A stretch of 64,000 nucleotides of DNA, taken from assembly GCA_947503275.1 (NCBI GenBank), contig CANNCZ010000002.1:578733-642732 (forward strand). Direction: 5' to 3'. Shown here piece after piece: positions 36,286 to 45,159 of this stretch. The notes beneath the pieces were generated by a model. The model saw nothing but the letters and a program-made list of their open reading frames with translations, did not search any database and was not told where the DNA came from. Source of the stretch: an uncultured Erythrobacter sp. (lineage in GTDB: Bacteria; Pseudomonadota; Alphaproteobacteria; Sphingomonadales; Sphingomonadaceae). The position numbers were made by a program, and so were the translations under genes. Position 1 is the first letter of the stretch. Each line of letters begins with the position of its first letter.

Positions 36286-36820
36286 CGCGCGTCTCCTGCA
36301 CGAACAAACGCACACTCTGGGCGCGATCCTAGCAGGCGGTAGCGCACGCCGTTTCGGCAGTGACAAGGCGCATGCGCTCTATGACGGAAAGCGGTTGATC
36401 GACCGGGTCGCGCGGACGTTGGGGCAGCAGGCCGCTCAGATCGCGGTTTGTGGACGCGAGGAGAGCGGTTTTCTCAGTCTAGCGGACAGGCCCGAGACGG
36501 GAATTGGGCCTCTTGGCGGCCTCAACGCGGCGTTGCATCATGCGAAGTCTCACGATTTCACCCATGTCTTGAGCGCGCCTTGCGACACGCCAGTCTTGCC
36601 CCATAATTTGAGCCAATCGCTGATCGGTGAAGGCTCTGCGATTGCGCAAGATCAACCCGCCATTGGTCTTTGGACTGTCGATCTTGCTCCTGTTCTGGAC
36701 GCGTTTATCAGCTCAGGCGGGCGCTCGCTCTATCGCTTCGCCGAACATATCAGTGCTCGCCAAATCACCTTTGACGCGCCGATCCTCAACATCAATCGGC
36801 CCGAAGATTTACCGCATTAA
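36278..36820 (+). CDS. mobA: Molybdenum cofactor guanylyltransferase MobA
   Basis: MobA joins GMP to molybdopterin to give MGD, the cofactor form used by DMSO-reductase-family enzymes. The signature ILAGGSARRFGSDKA (GTP and Mg binding) and GPLGGLNAAL are present, as is the SAPCDTPVLP block with the metal-binding Asp. I choose TTG 36278, which overlaps the ABM stop by eight bases; no good ATG exists and the start is uncertain. At ~180 residues the length is normal. The presence of mobA here, one gene away from a bis-MGD oxidoreductase, suggests a dedicated cofactor supply. Confidence 0.88.
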   Translation: MTDARLLHEQTHTLGAILAGGSARRFGSDKAHALYDGKRLIDRVARTLGQQAAQIAVCGREESGFLSLADRPETGIGPLGGLNAALHHAKSHDFTHVLSAPCDTPVLPHNLSQSLIGEGSAIAQDQPAIGLWTVDLAPVLDAFISSGGRSLYRFAEHISARQITFDAPILNINRPEDLPH

Positions 36821-37818
36821 AGTTTCAGCATCTGTTTGCCGCGGTTCTTACCCACGAACAATCGTTGCAAAGTGTCTGGCGCATTTTCAAAGCCGTGCTG
36901 AATATCCTCCTGATACTTCAGGCTGCCATCATTGACGAACCCTTCGAGCCGTTTGCGGATGGCAGGAAATTCGCTGGCCCAGTCGAGGACGATAAAGCCC
37001 TCCATGCTAGCGCGGCGAAAGATCAGGTTGAAGTAATTGCCCGGCCCAGTTGGCAGCCCGCCCGATTCGTATCGGGAGATACCACCGCAAATGACTACAC
37101 GCGCTTTGGTGGCAATGTTGGCGAGCATATCGTCGAGGATCGTGCCGCCGACATTGTCATAGATGACATCAACGCCTCGTGGGCAGTGCTCCTTGATCTG
37201 CGCCTTTACGTCGCCCGCTTTGTAGTCAATCGCTGCGTCATAGCCCGCCTCTGAAACCAGCCATTCGCATTTCTCTTTGCCCCCCGCGATGCCAACCGCG
37301 CGGCAGCCTGCGATCTTGGCAAGCTGCCCGACAACGCTGCCTGTGGCTCCTGCTGCACCGGACACCAGCACGGTGTCGCCTGCGACTGGCTTTCCGATCT
37401 TGAACAAGCCGCAATAGGCGGTTAGCCCGGTCGTTCCGAGCACTGAGAGAACCGCTGTGGGCGACAAGGCAGTTTCAACCTTAGTCAGCCCTTCACCGTC
37501 ATGCACCAGGCCTTCGGTCCAGCCGGTTGTGCCGAACACAATGTCACCGACCGCGAATTTTCCGCCATTGCTCACAACGACTTCACAAATGCCACTGCCG
37601 CGCATCACATCACCGATTGCCATCGGCGCCACATAGTCCGCGATGTTCTCCATCCATCCCTTTTGCGCGGGGTCAAAGCCCAGATAATGCGTCTTCAGGA
37701 GCATCTCTCCTGCGCCGGGATCGGGGAGGTCTGTATCAACCAGCTTGAAATCATCAGGTGCAATCCCGCGGCCGCGTGGATGTCCGTTCAATAGCCATTG
37801 GCGAGTGGTGGTAGGCAT
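36817..37818 (-). CDS. NADP-dependent medium-chain reductase, PTGR/YncB type (second of three)
   Basis: This 333-residue zinc-free MDR has LGFDPAQKGWM near residue 48, the family substrate loop, VSGAAGATGSVVGQLAK as cofactor site, GIAGGKEKC and YDNVGGTILDDML. It should reduce an alpha,beta-unsaturated ketone with NADPH. AAGGAGAC lies just before the ATG. It is closely related to the protein at 40101. It is divergent from the molybdoenzyme gene, and its TAA overlaps that of mobA in TTAA. Confidence 0.92.
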   Translation of the reverse strand: MPTTTRQWLLNGHPRGRGIAPDDFKLVDTDLPDPGAGEMLLKTHYLGFDPAQKGWMENIADYVAPMAIGDVMRGSGICEVVVSNGGKFAVGDIVFGTTGWTEGLVHDGEGLTKVETALSPTAVLSVLGTTGLTAYCGLFKIGKPVAGDTVLVSGAAGATGSVVGQLAKIAGCRAVGIAGGKEKCEWLVSEAGYDAAIDYKAGDVKAQIKEHCPRGVDVIYDNVGGTILDDMLANIATKARVVICGGISRYESGGLPTGPGNYFNLIFRRASMEGFIVLDWASEFPAIRKRLEGFVNDGSLKYQEDIQHGFENAPDTLQRLFVGKNRGKQMLKL

Positions 37819-37862
37819 TGCGTCTGTCTCCTTGCTTGCACCCCTAATGCGGGCACCGCCGC

Positions 37863-37886
37863 GCGCCCACTACGGCCAAAAGTGTC
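37863..37886. promoter_or_regulatory. CCAAAAGTGT element, divergent MDR/molybdoenzyme promoter region
   Basis: On the minus strand the site reads GACACTTTTGGCC followed after a few bases by GTGGGCGC; GGTGCC lies a little further on (37852-37857). It lies roughly midway between the starts at 37818 and 37936. The first half is identical to that at 35435-35461; the second half is weaker. Confidence 0.38.
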
Positions 37887-37935
37887 AGTCGCTGCGAACG
37901 CGCGCTCTGGTATCGTCCAATGAAGGAGACTTGAG

Positions 37936-40074
37936 ATGGGTGTAGAGACACACAAGACGTTCTGCCGGTTCTGCCACGCAAACTGCGCGATGGAAGTCGA
38001 TGTAGAGGACGGGCGCGTTCTCGAAGTGCGCGGCGATCCCGATGATCCAGCCTTTGGCGGCTACACCTGCCTAAAAGGGCGCGAATTGCCCGATTCGCAC
38101 AATGCCGAACACCGCTTAACCAGCAGCCTAGTGCGCAATGCAGAGGGCGAATTTGTCGAAACGGCGATGCCTGATGCGCTTGCTCACATCGGCGATGAGA
38201 TTAAGCGTATAATCGCAAAATACGGCCCCAACTCAGTCGCCGTCTTCATGGGTTCGGGTGGCTATCAAAACAGCTCTGCAATGGCCGCTTCCCTCAGTTT
38301 CGCGCAAGCAATTGGCACCCGCAATTTCTACACATCCGTGACCCTCGATCAGCCCGCAAAGGTCTTTACCACTGCGCGATATGGCAAATGGGCAGGCGGG
38401 ATGAACACATTTAGCGAGAGTGATGTTTCATTGCTGATTGGTAACAATCCGATCGTCTCGCACTATTCGCCGCCCGGCGGCGTCCCGCCGTTTAGCCCCT
38501 CGCGCCGCATCCGCGATGCGCAGGCCCGCGGCATGAAGGTGATCGTCGCAGACCCACGCGAAAGCGATGTTGCAAGGCTGGCAGACATATATCTGCCAGT
38601 GAGACCGGGCGAAGATCCCGCGCTGCTTGCCGGTATGCTGAATGTCATCATCGAAGAGGAACTCTACGACCGCAATTTCGTCGCCGCTCATGTCGATGGC
38701 TTTGATGAATTGGCCGACGCGGTGAAGGCATTCCCCCCTGCAATCGCCGCTGAGCGAGCAGGAGTAGAGACCGATCAATTGGTCGCCGCCGCACGCATGT
38801 TTGCAGGCGGCTCAAAAGGGTGCGCCGTCACGGGAACCGGTCCCGAAATGGCGGGCAATGGCACGTTGACCGAATATTTGGTTACCTGCCTCAACACAAT
38901 TTGCGCGCGTTTCAAACAAGAAGGCGAGAAAGCCGCGATTCCCGGCGTATTTAACAACATTAATGGCCCTCGCCGCGCTCAGGTTGCACCGCCAGTGCCG
39001 ATGTTTGGCGCAGAGGGCATGGCAAAGTCGCGCTTTCGCGGGCTGGGTCAGCTGGGCTTTGAGATGCCGTGCAATGTGCTGGCCGATGAGATTTTGACAC
39101 CGGGTGATGGGCAAGTTCGCGCGCTAATCTCTGTTGGTGGCAATCCTGTGGTTGGCTTCCCCAATCAGATGAAGATGGTGGAAGCGCTCGACGATCTAGA
39201 GCTGTTTGTACAAATCGATCCTTGGATGAGCGCAAGTGCAAAGCGCGCCACAGTTGTGCTCGCCCCGTCGCAATGCCTCGAACGCGAAGACATCACCAAC
39301 TTGTCCGAGTGGTGGCATGAAGAGGCCTATGCCCGCTACACCGAAGCGGTGGCGACGCCACCGGGCGATGTGATTGACGAATATGAGATGTTCTGGACAC
39401 TGGCAAAACACCTGGGCGTCACAATGGAGCTTGCCGGAGGGCCGCTGCCAATGGATCACAAACCTTCCAAGGAGGAATTCCTTGATCTGATGGTAGCGGG
39501 ATCACTGGTTGCGCCCAGCCAAGTGCGCCGCGATGCCACCAAAGCGGGCGGCGCAGCCGTGCTCTATCCCGATTTGCACCCCGATGTTGGACCAGTTGAA
39601 GAAGATGAATTCCACCGATTCGACTTGGCCAATGGCGATATGCCAGCAGAAATGATGCGCTATGCCGATGACGCGCCGACGCGTGCCGGGTTCGACTTCA
39701 AGCTGATCAGCCGGCGATCCAAAACGCGGTTTAATTCCATCGGTCATCCGTTGAAGAGATTGCAGGACAAGACCACGACCAACCCGGCCTATATCCATCC
39801 CGAAGACATCGCGGTTCTGGGCCTGGAAGAAGGCGGCATTGTCGAGATTACCAGCCCACACGCGACCATTCACGGCGTGGTCAAGGCGAGCGATAAAGTT
39901 CGGCGCGGGCTTGTTTCCATGGCCCATGCATATGGCGATGCTGATGCCTCGAAAGCGGATGTGCGGGAGCGCGGATCATCGACCAACAGGCTGACCAGTG
40001 ACGAGGTTGATTACGATCCAATCACGGGGCAGGCGCTGCAAAGCGCGATCCCCGTCAAACTCGTCGCTGCTTAA
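37936..40074 (+). CDS. Cytoplasmic Mo/W-bis-MGD oxidoreductase (DMSO-reductase family)
   Basis: The 712-residue protein has an N-terminal [4Fe-4S] motif Cys10-x2-Cys13-x3-Cys17-x27-Cys45, the Mo-bis-MGD core (VAVFMGSGG, LLIGNNPIVSH, ISVGGNPVVGFPN) and a C-terminal dinucleotide-binding domain (NPAYIHPEDIAVLGL). There is no signal peptide, so it should stay in the cytoplasm. By position, TLDQPAKVF offers Asp138 as candidate metal ligand (inferred). No iron-sulfur or membrane partner subunit is adjacent, which fits either a soluble partner or a non-redox activity such as that of acetylene hydratase. Substrate unknown. It heads a long operon. Confidence 0.88.
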   Translation: MGVETHKTFCRFCHANCAMEVDVEDGRVLEVRGDPDDPAFGGYTCLKGRELPDSHNAEHRLTSSLVRNAEGEFVETAMPDALAHIGDEIKRIIAKYGPNSVAVFMGSGGYQNSSAMAASLSFAQAIGTRNFYTSVTLDQPAKVFTTARYGKWAGGMNTFSESDVSLLIGNNPIVSHYSPPGGVPPFSPSRRIRDAQARGMKVIVADPRESDVARLADIYLPVRPGEDPALLAGMLNVIIEEELYDRNFVAAHVDGFDELADAVKAFPPAIAAERAGVETDQLVAAARMFAGGSKGCAVTGTGPEMAGNGTLTEYLVTCLNTICARFKQEGEKAAIPGVFNNINGPRRAQVAPPVPMFGAEGMAKSRFRGLGQLGFEMPCNVLADEILTPGDGQVRALISVGGNPVVGFPNQMKMVEALDDLELFVQIDPWMSASAKRATVVLAPSQCLEREDITNLSEWWHEEAYARYTEAVATPPGDVIDEYEMFWTLAKHLGVTMELAGGPLPMDHKPSKEEFLDLMVAGSLVAPSQVRRDATKAGGAAVLYPDLHPDVGPVEEDEFHRFDLANGDMPAEMMRYADDAPTRAGFDFKLISRRSKTRFNSIGHPLKRLQDKTTTNPAYIHPEDIAVLGLEEGGIVEITSPHATIHGVVKASDKVRRGLVSMAHAYGDADASKADVRERGSSTNRLTSDEVDYDPITGQALQSAIPVKLVAA

Positions 40075-40100
40075 ACCTCCACACGCAAAGGACACTGCAC

Positions 40101-41114
40101 ATGCCCAATAACCGGCGCTTCCTTTTACAGCGTCGCCCCGATGGCGAACCTGTTCGGGACGATTTTGAACTGGTCACTGAACCCACGCCCGACTTGGCTG
40201 AGGGACAGTTTCTGATCCGCAATCATTACGCCTCACTTGATCCGGCGATGCGCGGGTGGATGGATGCGGGTGGTAACTACATGCCGCCAGTGCCTCTAGG
40301 CGCATCGATGCGGGCGAGCACGATTGGCGTGGTCGAAGAAAGCCGCGCTGATGGGTTTGAACCCGGCCAATGGGTCATGGGGCTTAATGCGTTGGAGGAT
40401 TACTCGGTCGGCGAAGTGGGCGGCTTTACGCAGCCAATTGACCCGTCGCTTGTCCCGTGCGTCACCAATTACCTCTCTATCTTCGGAGCGGTTGGGATGA
40501 CCGCTTACTTTGGCTTTCTCGAAGTGTGCGAGCCGAAAAAGGGCGACACCGTGCTGGTCTCTGGCGCCGCCGGAGCGGTGGGTTCGTTGGTCGGACAATT
40601 GGCAAAACTGCATGGTTGCCGCGCGGTTGGCATCGCTGGCGGGCCTGAAAAATGTGCGAAGCTCACCGAGAAATACGGGTTCGATGCAGCGATTGACTAT
40701 CGCGGCAAAGACGAAGCGGCATTGACCGCTGCCATCGCAGAGGCCGCTCCAGATGGCGTCGATGTGATCTTTGAAAATGTCGGCGGCGAGATCCTTGATG
40801 CGGGGCTGATGAACCTCAATCTCTATTCCCGCGTCGGACTGTGTGGCTTGATCAGCGAATACAACACGCCCCCTCGCGGTGCGCGCAATCTGTGGAACTT
40901 GATCGTGACTCGCTCTTCGATCCGGGGGCTCTTGGTTATGGATTTCGTCGAGCGCTTTCCCGAAGGTGGCGCCAAAATGGGCGAATGGGCGGCCGCCGGG
41001 CAACTCACCATTGATGAACATGTCGATGAGGGGCTTGAGAATGCTTACGACAGCTTCATGCGGTTGTTTGCGGGCACAAATGACGGAAAGATGATCCTGA
41101 AAATCGCACCATGA
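40101..41114 (+). CDS. NADP-dependent medium-chain reductase, PTGR/YncB type (third of three)
   Basis: The protein has 337 residues with YASLDPAMRGWMD in the N-terminal substrate loop, VSGAAGAVGSLVGQLAK at the cofactor site, GIAGGPEKCAKL and FENVGGEILDAGL. It is the second gene of the operon headed by the molybdoenzyme and overlaps the ThuA-like gene by four bases. A C=C reduction coupled to the molybdoenzyme product is one possibility. Confidence 0.92.
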   Translation: MPNNRRFLLQRRPDGEPVRDDFELVTEPTPDLAEGQFLIRNHYASLDPAMRGWMDAGGNYMPPVPLGASMRASTIGVVEESRADGFEPGQWVMGLNALEDYSVGEVGGFTQPIDPSLVPCVTNYLSIFGAVGMTAYFGFLEVCEPKKGDTVLVSGAAGAVGSLVGQLAKLHGCRAVGIAGGPEKCAKLTEKYGFDAAIDYRGKDEAALTAAIAEAAPDGVDVIFENVGGEILDAGLMNLNLYSRVGLCGLISEYNTPPRGARNLWNLIVTRSSIRGLLVMDFVERFPEGGAKMGEWAAAGQLTIDEHVDEGLENAYDSFMRLFAGTNDGKMILKIAP

Positions 41115-41899
41115 AGTCACTGCTCGTCCTATCATGGGGGCACCCTTATGAAGCCGAACCCTTCGATGAGTTGATCCACAATCTGGGTGATTGGGACGTG
41201 ACCCACTTACTCCATCCGGAGGCAGAGGAGGCCGTTGCGAACGGTGCGGCTCGCGATGTCGATGCAGTGCTATTCTACGATATGGGGGGATACGATTTTG
41301 CCGACGACTGGGTGACGTCGCGCCCGCCATCCGAGGGTTTTCGGCGCGCTATCGTGGAACGCTTTCAAAGTGGGCGCGGTGCAGTGGCGATGCATCATGC
41401 ATTGGCCGGATGGGCAGATTGGCACGAATGGCACGAAATGTTGGGCGGACGGTTTCTTTACACGCCGGGGGAAGTGCGCGGGCAAAAGGTACCCGATTCC
41501 GGATATCGCCACGATGTCGAATATTCCGCGCAAGTGGTCGCAGATCACCCTGTAACTGAAGGATTGCCAGCCACCTTTCCCGTCTGTGATGAGCTGTATC
41601 TGGCAGAAATCTTCGAAGCCGATGTCGAGCCGCTGGTCCGATCCGACTATACCTTTACCCGCGACAATTTCTATTCCGCCGCGCTCGGCATTTCAGGCAC
41701 GCTCTATTCAAACGAGGGTTGGGATCACGCACCGGGCAGCAATCTGGTCGCATGGCACAAACAGGTGACACCAAATGGTTCTAAAGGCGCGCCGCTGGTC
41801 TATCTGCAATTTGGCGATTCGCCTCAGACCTATGCCAACCCGCATGTTCGCCATATGCTGTCCAACGCGCTCAATTTCATTGCTGGAGAGACACAATGA
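41111..41899 (+). CDS. ThuA-like domain protein (first of two)
   Basis: The 262-residue protein has the flavodoxin/class-I-amidotransferase-like ThuA fold, with LVLSWGHPYE at the first strand, AVLFYDMGGYDF, GRGAVAMHHALAGW and a late YLQFGDSP. ThuA was named from a trehalose-utilisation locus, but its chemistry is poorly known. Both copies in this island sit in operons of CoA-thioester and redox enzymes with no sugar genes around. It is coupled by four bases to both neighbours. Confidence 0.82.
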   Translation: MKSLLVLSWGHPYEAEPFDELIHNLGDWDVTHLLHPEAEEAVANGAARDVDAVLFYDMGGYDFADDWVTSRPPSEGFRRAIVERFQSGRGAVAMHHALAGWADWHEWHEMLGGRFLYTPGEVRGQKVPDSGYRHDVEYSAQVVADHPVTEGLPATFPVCDELYLAEIFEADVEPLVRSDYTFTRDNFYSAALGISGTLYSNEGWDHAPGSNLVAWHKQVTPNGSKGAPLVYLQFGDSPQTYANPHVRHMLSNALNFIAGETQ

Positions 41900-42276
41900 C
41901 ACCCATCGAAACGATCACCGCCTTCATCGCCGCGTGGGACGAATTTGATCTGGAGAAGATCTATTCCTTTATGGCCGATGACATTGAATGGACCGATGTT
42001 CCCTTGTCGACGGTCAATGGCATCCCGGCGGTGCGGGCAAAGATGGACGCCTTTCCCGGTGTTGAGGCATGCGGTTTTGACATGCACCACATCGCGGCCA
42101 ACGGTAATGTTGTCCTAACCGAACGCACCGACTGGTTCGATATGAAGGGCAAAAGACGCACCATCCGGGTCATGGGCACATTCGAATTGAACGATGATGG
42201 AAAGATCGCCCGCTGGCGCGATTACTTCGACAGCGCCGAATTTGTACGCGAATTTGGCGATCTGGCCGAAGGGTAA
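41896..42276 (+). CDS. Limonene-1,2-epoxide-hydrolase-family protein
   Basis: The 126-residue NTF2-fold protein matches limonene-epoxide hydrolase better than plain SnoaL: TERTDW carries the Arg77-x-Asp79 pair and ARWRDYFD carries Asp109, together the Asp-Arg-Asp catalytic triad of that family. The Tyr and Asn that position the water in the Rhodococcus enzyme appear here as Trp32 and Asp34, so activity may be altered. Neighbouring P450s could supply an epoxide. It ends the first part of the operon, 95 bases before the second P450. Confidence 0.82.
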   Translation: MTPIETITAFIAAWDEFDLEKIYSFMADDIEWTDVPLSTVNGIPAVRAKMDAFPGVEACGFDMHHIAANGNVVLTERTDWFDMKGKRRTIRVMGTFELNDDGKIARWRDYFDSAEFVREFGDLAEG

Positions 42277-42370
42277 CCGCGCCACTCCTAACACATTCGC
42301 GCATCGCGCTATGCCCACCCCATTGGCTAGGAATTGAATACGAAATTCCTTGGGATGGGAGCCGCCCGCA

Positions 42371-43621
42371 ATGAACAAGCCTGAAGCGATCAAGGACACC
42401 AGTGTTTTTGCACCAGAAACGCTGCTCAATCCGTTCGACTATTACCGCGCTATTCATGAGGCCGGAATCACAATCGAACACCTGCCAGAGATGAACACCT
42501 TCGTCGTATACAGTTATGATCTGTGCAGCGAGGCGAATACCAAGCCTGAGATTTTCTCAAACGACTTTACCGTTTTGATGGGTGCAGAAGACGAAGAGAT
42601 TCAGGAAATACTGAAAGATGGGTGGGACAATCCCCCAACCCTCCTCACCGCAGATCACCCGGTCCACACCCGGAACCGCAAACTCGTCAACCTCGCCTTT
42701 TCAGCCCCGCGCGTGAACGCGATTGAAGCAGACATGCGGACCAAATCGATCGAGCTGATCAAAACCATGGCTGAGCGCGGTGAGTGCGAATTTGTCGAAG
42801 ACTTCGCGATTCCTCTGCCAGTTGCGATGATCGCTCAGCAAATCGGACTCGATAATGATCCCAAGCAGGTCAAGGACTGGTCCGACGCTGCTGTAGACCG
42901 TTTCAGTCAGATGGTCAGCCGCGAGCGGCAGCTGGAATGCGCGCGCGCTTTTGTCGAATATCAGACCTATATGAAATCGAAGATCGAGGATCGGCGCGCT
43001 AATGGCGGCGATGACCTGTTGACCGATCTGGTCGAAGCGCGGGTCGAAGGCGAGACACCGCTGACCGATGAAGAGATCATGTCGATCATGCAGCAATTCA
43101 TGGTCGCAGGAAATGAGACAACGACGTCGACGATAGCGGGTGGGCTGCTGCAATTGATCCGCAACCCCGATCAAATGGCAAAAGCCAAAGCCGCAGCGGG
43201 AGGACGCGATCCGAAGCTAATCGGCAATCTGGTCGAAGAGGCTTTGCGCTATGAAACCCCTACCGCAGGCATGTGGCGGATCGTGAAAGCGGACACCGAG
43301 CTGGGCGGGACTGCGATCCCGGCGGGATCAGTGGTGCAGCTGCGCTATGCTGCGGCCAATCGCGATCCCAAGAAATTCGAGAACCCCGACAAATTCGACA
43401 TCGAGCGCAAGAATGCCCGCGCGCATCAGGCATTCGGCAAGGGTCCGCATATGTGCGTTGGCAATATGCTGAGCCGCAAGGAAATGCTGGTCGCATTTGA
43501 TGAGCTCTTAGAGCGGCTCGATGATTTTGCGGTGGCGGATGAGGGCGGGATCACAGTCCTGCCCAACATCCTTTTACGCGGCATCACACGCCTGCCCATC
43601 ACCTTTTCCAGGAAGGGTTGA
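42371..43621 (+). CDS. Cytochrome P450 (second of two)
   Basis: The protein is 416 residues from ATG 42371. The I-helix is VAGNETTT (245-252), ExxR is Glu290-Arg293 and the haem loop FGKGPHMCVGNML gives Cys362. The acidic insert around residues 70-85 distinguishes it from the first P450. Bacterial P450s next to acyl-CoA dehydrogenase and thiolase genes often oxidise terminal methyl groups of terpenoid or sterol chains; that role is inferred. It is followed after 7 bases by an acyl-CoA dehydrogenase gene. Confidence 0.96.
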   Translation: MNKPEAIKDTSVFAPETLLNPFDYYRAIHEAGITIEHLPEMNTFVVYSYDLCSEANTKPEIFSNDFTVLMGAEDEEIQEILKDGWDNPPTLLTADHPVHTRNRKLVNLAFSAPRVNAIEADMRTKSIELIKTMAERGECEFVEDFAIPLPVAMIAQQIGLDNDPKQVKDWSDAAVDRFSQMVSRERQLECARAFVEYQTYMKSKIEDRRANGGDDLLTDLVEARVEGETPLTDEEIMSIMQQFMVAGNETTTSTIAGGLLQLIRNPDQMAKAKAAAGGRDPKLIGNLVEEALRYETPTAGMWRIVKADTELGGTAIPAGSVVQLRYAAANRDPKKFENPDKFDIERKNARAHQAFGKGPHMCVGNMLSRKEMLVAFDELLERLDDFAVADEGGITVLPNILLRGITRLPITFSRKG

Positions 43622-43628
43622 TCGGCTC

Positions 43629-44717
43629 GTGAACTTTGATCTTTCTGAAGAGCAGGAAATGTTCTGCACCTCGGTGGAGCGGTTTGCCGCGCCGATCGAT
43701 GTGGAAGCCCGGCGGAAATTGCGCCTCTCGCCCACCGGCTATGATCGGGATCGCTGGACTCAGCTCGCTGAGCTTGGCCTGATCGCGCTCGCCGCGCCAG
43801 AGGATGCAGGCGGCATGGGTGGCTCTGCGGTTGATTTGGCCTTGATCGGTGAGGCGATTGGCAAAGCGAATTCGCCAGACCCGTGGTTGGAGCATGGGGT
43901 GTTGCCTACCTTGTTGCTGGCATCAGCCGATGCGTCTGAGCCGCTTGAGAAAGTGCTCAGCGGTGAGGCCATCGTCAGCCTCGCTTGGGCCGAACGATCA
44001 CAGCGCTACAACCTGACGCCCGCCAATGTGACGGCGCAGCGCGAAGGCGATGGTTTTGTACTATCGGGTGAGAAGACCTTCGTTATGGGCGCGTTGCTCA
44101 CCGATATGTTTGTCGTCACTGCGCTGCTCGATGGGGAGACGGCGTGTTTCCTAATCCCGCGCGATAGCCACGGGGTGGAAGTGCGCGCATACAGGTTGGC
44201 CGATGGGAGCATTGCAGGTGAGCTAAAGCTGACCCGTGCAAGTGTCAGCACCGCATCGCAGCTCAATCTCGATATGCCCGCCCTTGAGTTGATCATCGGC
44301 GATGCGCGGCTTTACGCGTCCGCCGAAATGGTCGGGCTGGGTCAGCGATTGCTCGACGACACGCTGGCCTATGTGAAGGAACGTGAGCAATTCGGAGTCG
44401 CTATTGGATCTTTTCAGGCGCTCCAACACCGCATGGTCGAATGCTACTCAAAAATCGAACAGTGTCGCTCGATGCTTTACCGCGCAGCCCTAACCGACCG
44501 CTCAGACGCCGCTGCGTGGCAGCGCGCCACTGCCGGAGCTAAAGCGTTTATCGGCGAAAATGTCGACGCCGTCGCGCGCGAGGCGGTGCAAATGCATGGC
44601 GGAATGGGCATCACGGATGAGTTAGCCATCGGCCATGCGATGAAGCGGGTCATGGTGCTCGCCCGCCTGTTTGGCGACGTTGATACTGCGCTTGGCGAAT
44701 ACAGTGTTGCGGCATGA
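43629..44717 (+). CDS. Acyl-CoA dehydrogenase (first of two)
   Basis: The protein is 362 residues from GTG 43629. It has the N-terminal helical domain (DLSEEQEMFCTSVERFAA), a beta domain (LAWAERSQ, LSGEKTFVMGA) and a C-terminal FAD/dimer region (AVQMHGGMGITDE). The FAD-contacting motif usually seen in the beta domain (T-E-P-G-S) is absent, replaced by AWAERSQR. This is a feature of small ACADs that pair with a partner in steroid side-chain degradation. It may form a hetero-oligomer with the ACAD at 47862 (inference). Confidence 0.9.
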   Translation: MNFDLSEEQEMFCTSVERFAAPIDVEARRKLRLSPTGYDRDRWTQLAELGLIALAAPEDAGGMGGSAVDLALIGEAIGKANSPDPWLEHGVLPTLLLASADASEPLEKVLSGEAIVSLAWAERSQRYNLTPANVTAQREGDGFVLSGEKTFVMGALLTDMFVVTALLDGETACFLIPRDSHGVEVRAYRLADGSIAGELKLTRASVSTASQLNLDMPALELIIGDARLYASAEMVGLGQRLLDDTLAYVKEREQFGVAIGSFQALQHRMVECYSKIEQCRSMLYRAALTDRSDAAAWQRATAGAKAFIGENVDAVAREAVQMHGGMGITDELAIGHAMKRVMVLARLFGDVDTALGEYSVAA

Positions 44718-44742
44718 TTGCGGCGCATTTGGGGAGAGTGTG

Positions 44743-45159
44743 ATGGGACAGAAAATCGATCCGGAATTGTGGAGCGATGATGCTCAGCCGCATTTGATGG
44801 GGGGCAGACTGCCATCGGGTGAAATCGTCTTTCCCATGCCGCAAGGCGATGCGGCAAAGGATGTGGAGCCGCACAAGCTTTCGCGCACGGGTCGGCTATG
44901 GTCATGGACCACGCAAGGGTTCCTGCCCAAAGAACCCTATGAGGGCCCCGGGTCTGGTCCCAATGAAGGGCCGCCTGATTTCGTGCCCTTCCTAATCGGC
45001 TATATCGAGCTGCCCGGCGAGGTGATCGTTGAAAGTCGGATTGTTGACGCGAACCTCGAAGACCTGTCGCTCAACATGCCGATGGAGTTTTGCTTGGTGC
45101 CGTTCAACGCCTCGCACGACACGTTCGCCTACCGCCCTTCAAAGGAGCACACCGCATGA
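44743..45159 (+). CDS. DUF35-type OB-fold protein lacking zinc-ribbon cysteines
   Basis: The 138-residue protein (GGGGAGAG before ATG 44743) has the DUF35 layout: an N-terminal hook GGRLPSGEIVFP where the zinc ribbon normally is, then an OB-fold (RTGRLWSWTTQG, PFLIGYIELPGEVIVESRIV). The four zinc-ligand Cys of canonical members are missing; only one Cys is present in the whole protein. DUF35 proteins partner thiolases and lipid-transfer-type aldolases, and the next gene encodes such a protein with a four-base overlap. The pair probably forms one complex. Confidence 0.85.
   Translation: MGQKIDPELWSDDAQPHLMGGRLPSGEIVFPMPQGDAAKDVEPHKLSRTGRLWSWTTQGFLPKEPYEGPGSGPNEGPPDFVPFLIGYIELPGEVIVESRIVDANLEDLSLNMPMEFCLVPFNASHDTFAYRPSKEHTA

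Noticed and set aside
37936..40074. Molybdoenzyme as assimilatory nitrate reductase or formate dehydrogenase
   Set aside because: No nitrite reductase, nitrate transporter or formate-dehydrogenase partner genes are present, and the position of the usual Cys/SeCys metal ligand appears to be Asp.
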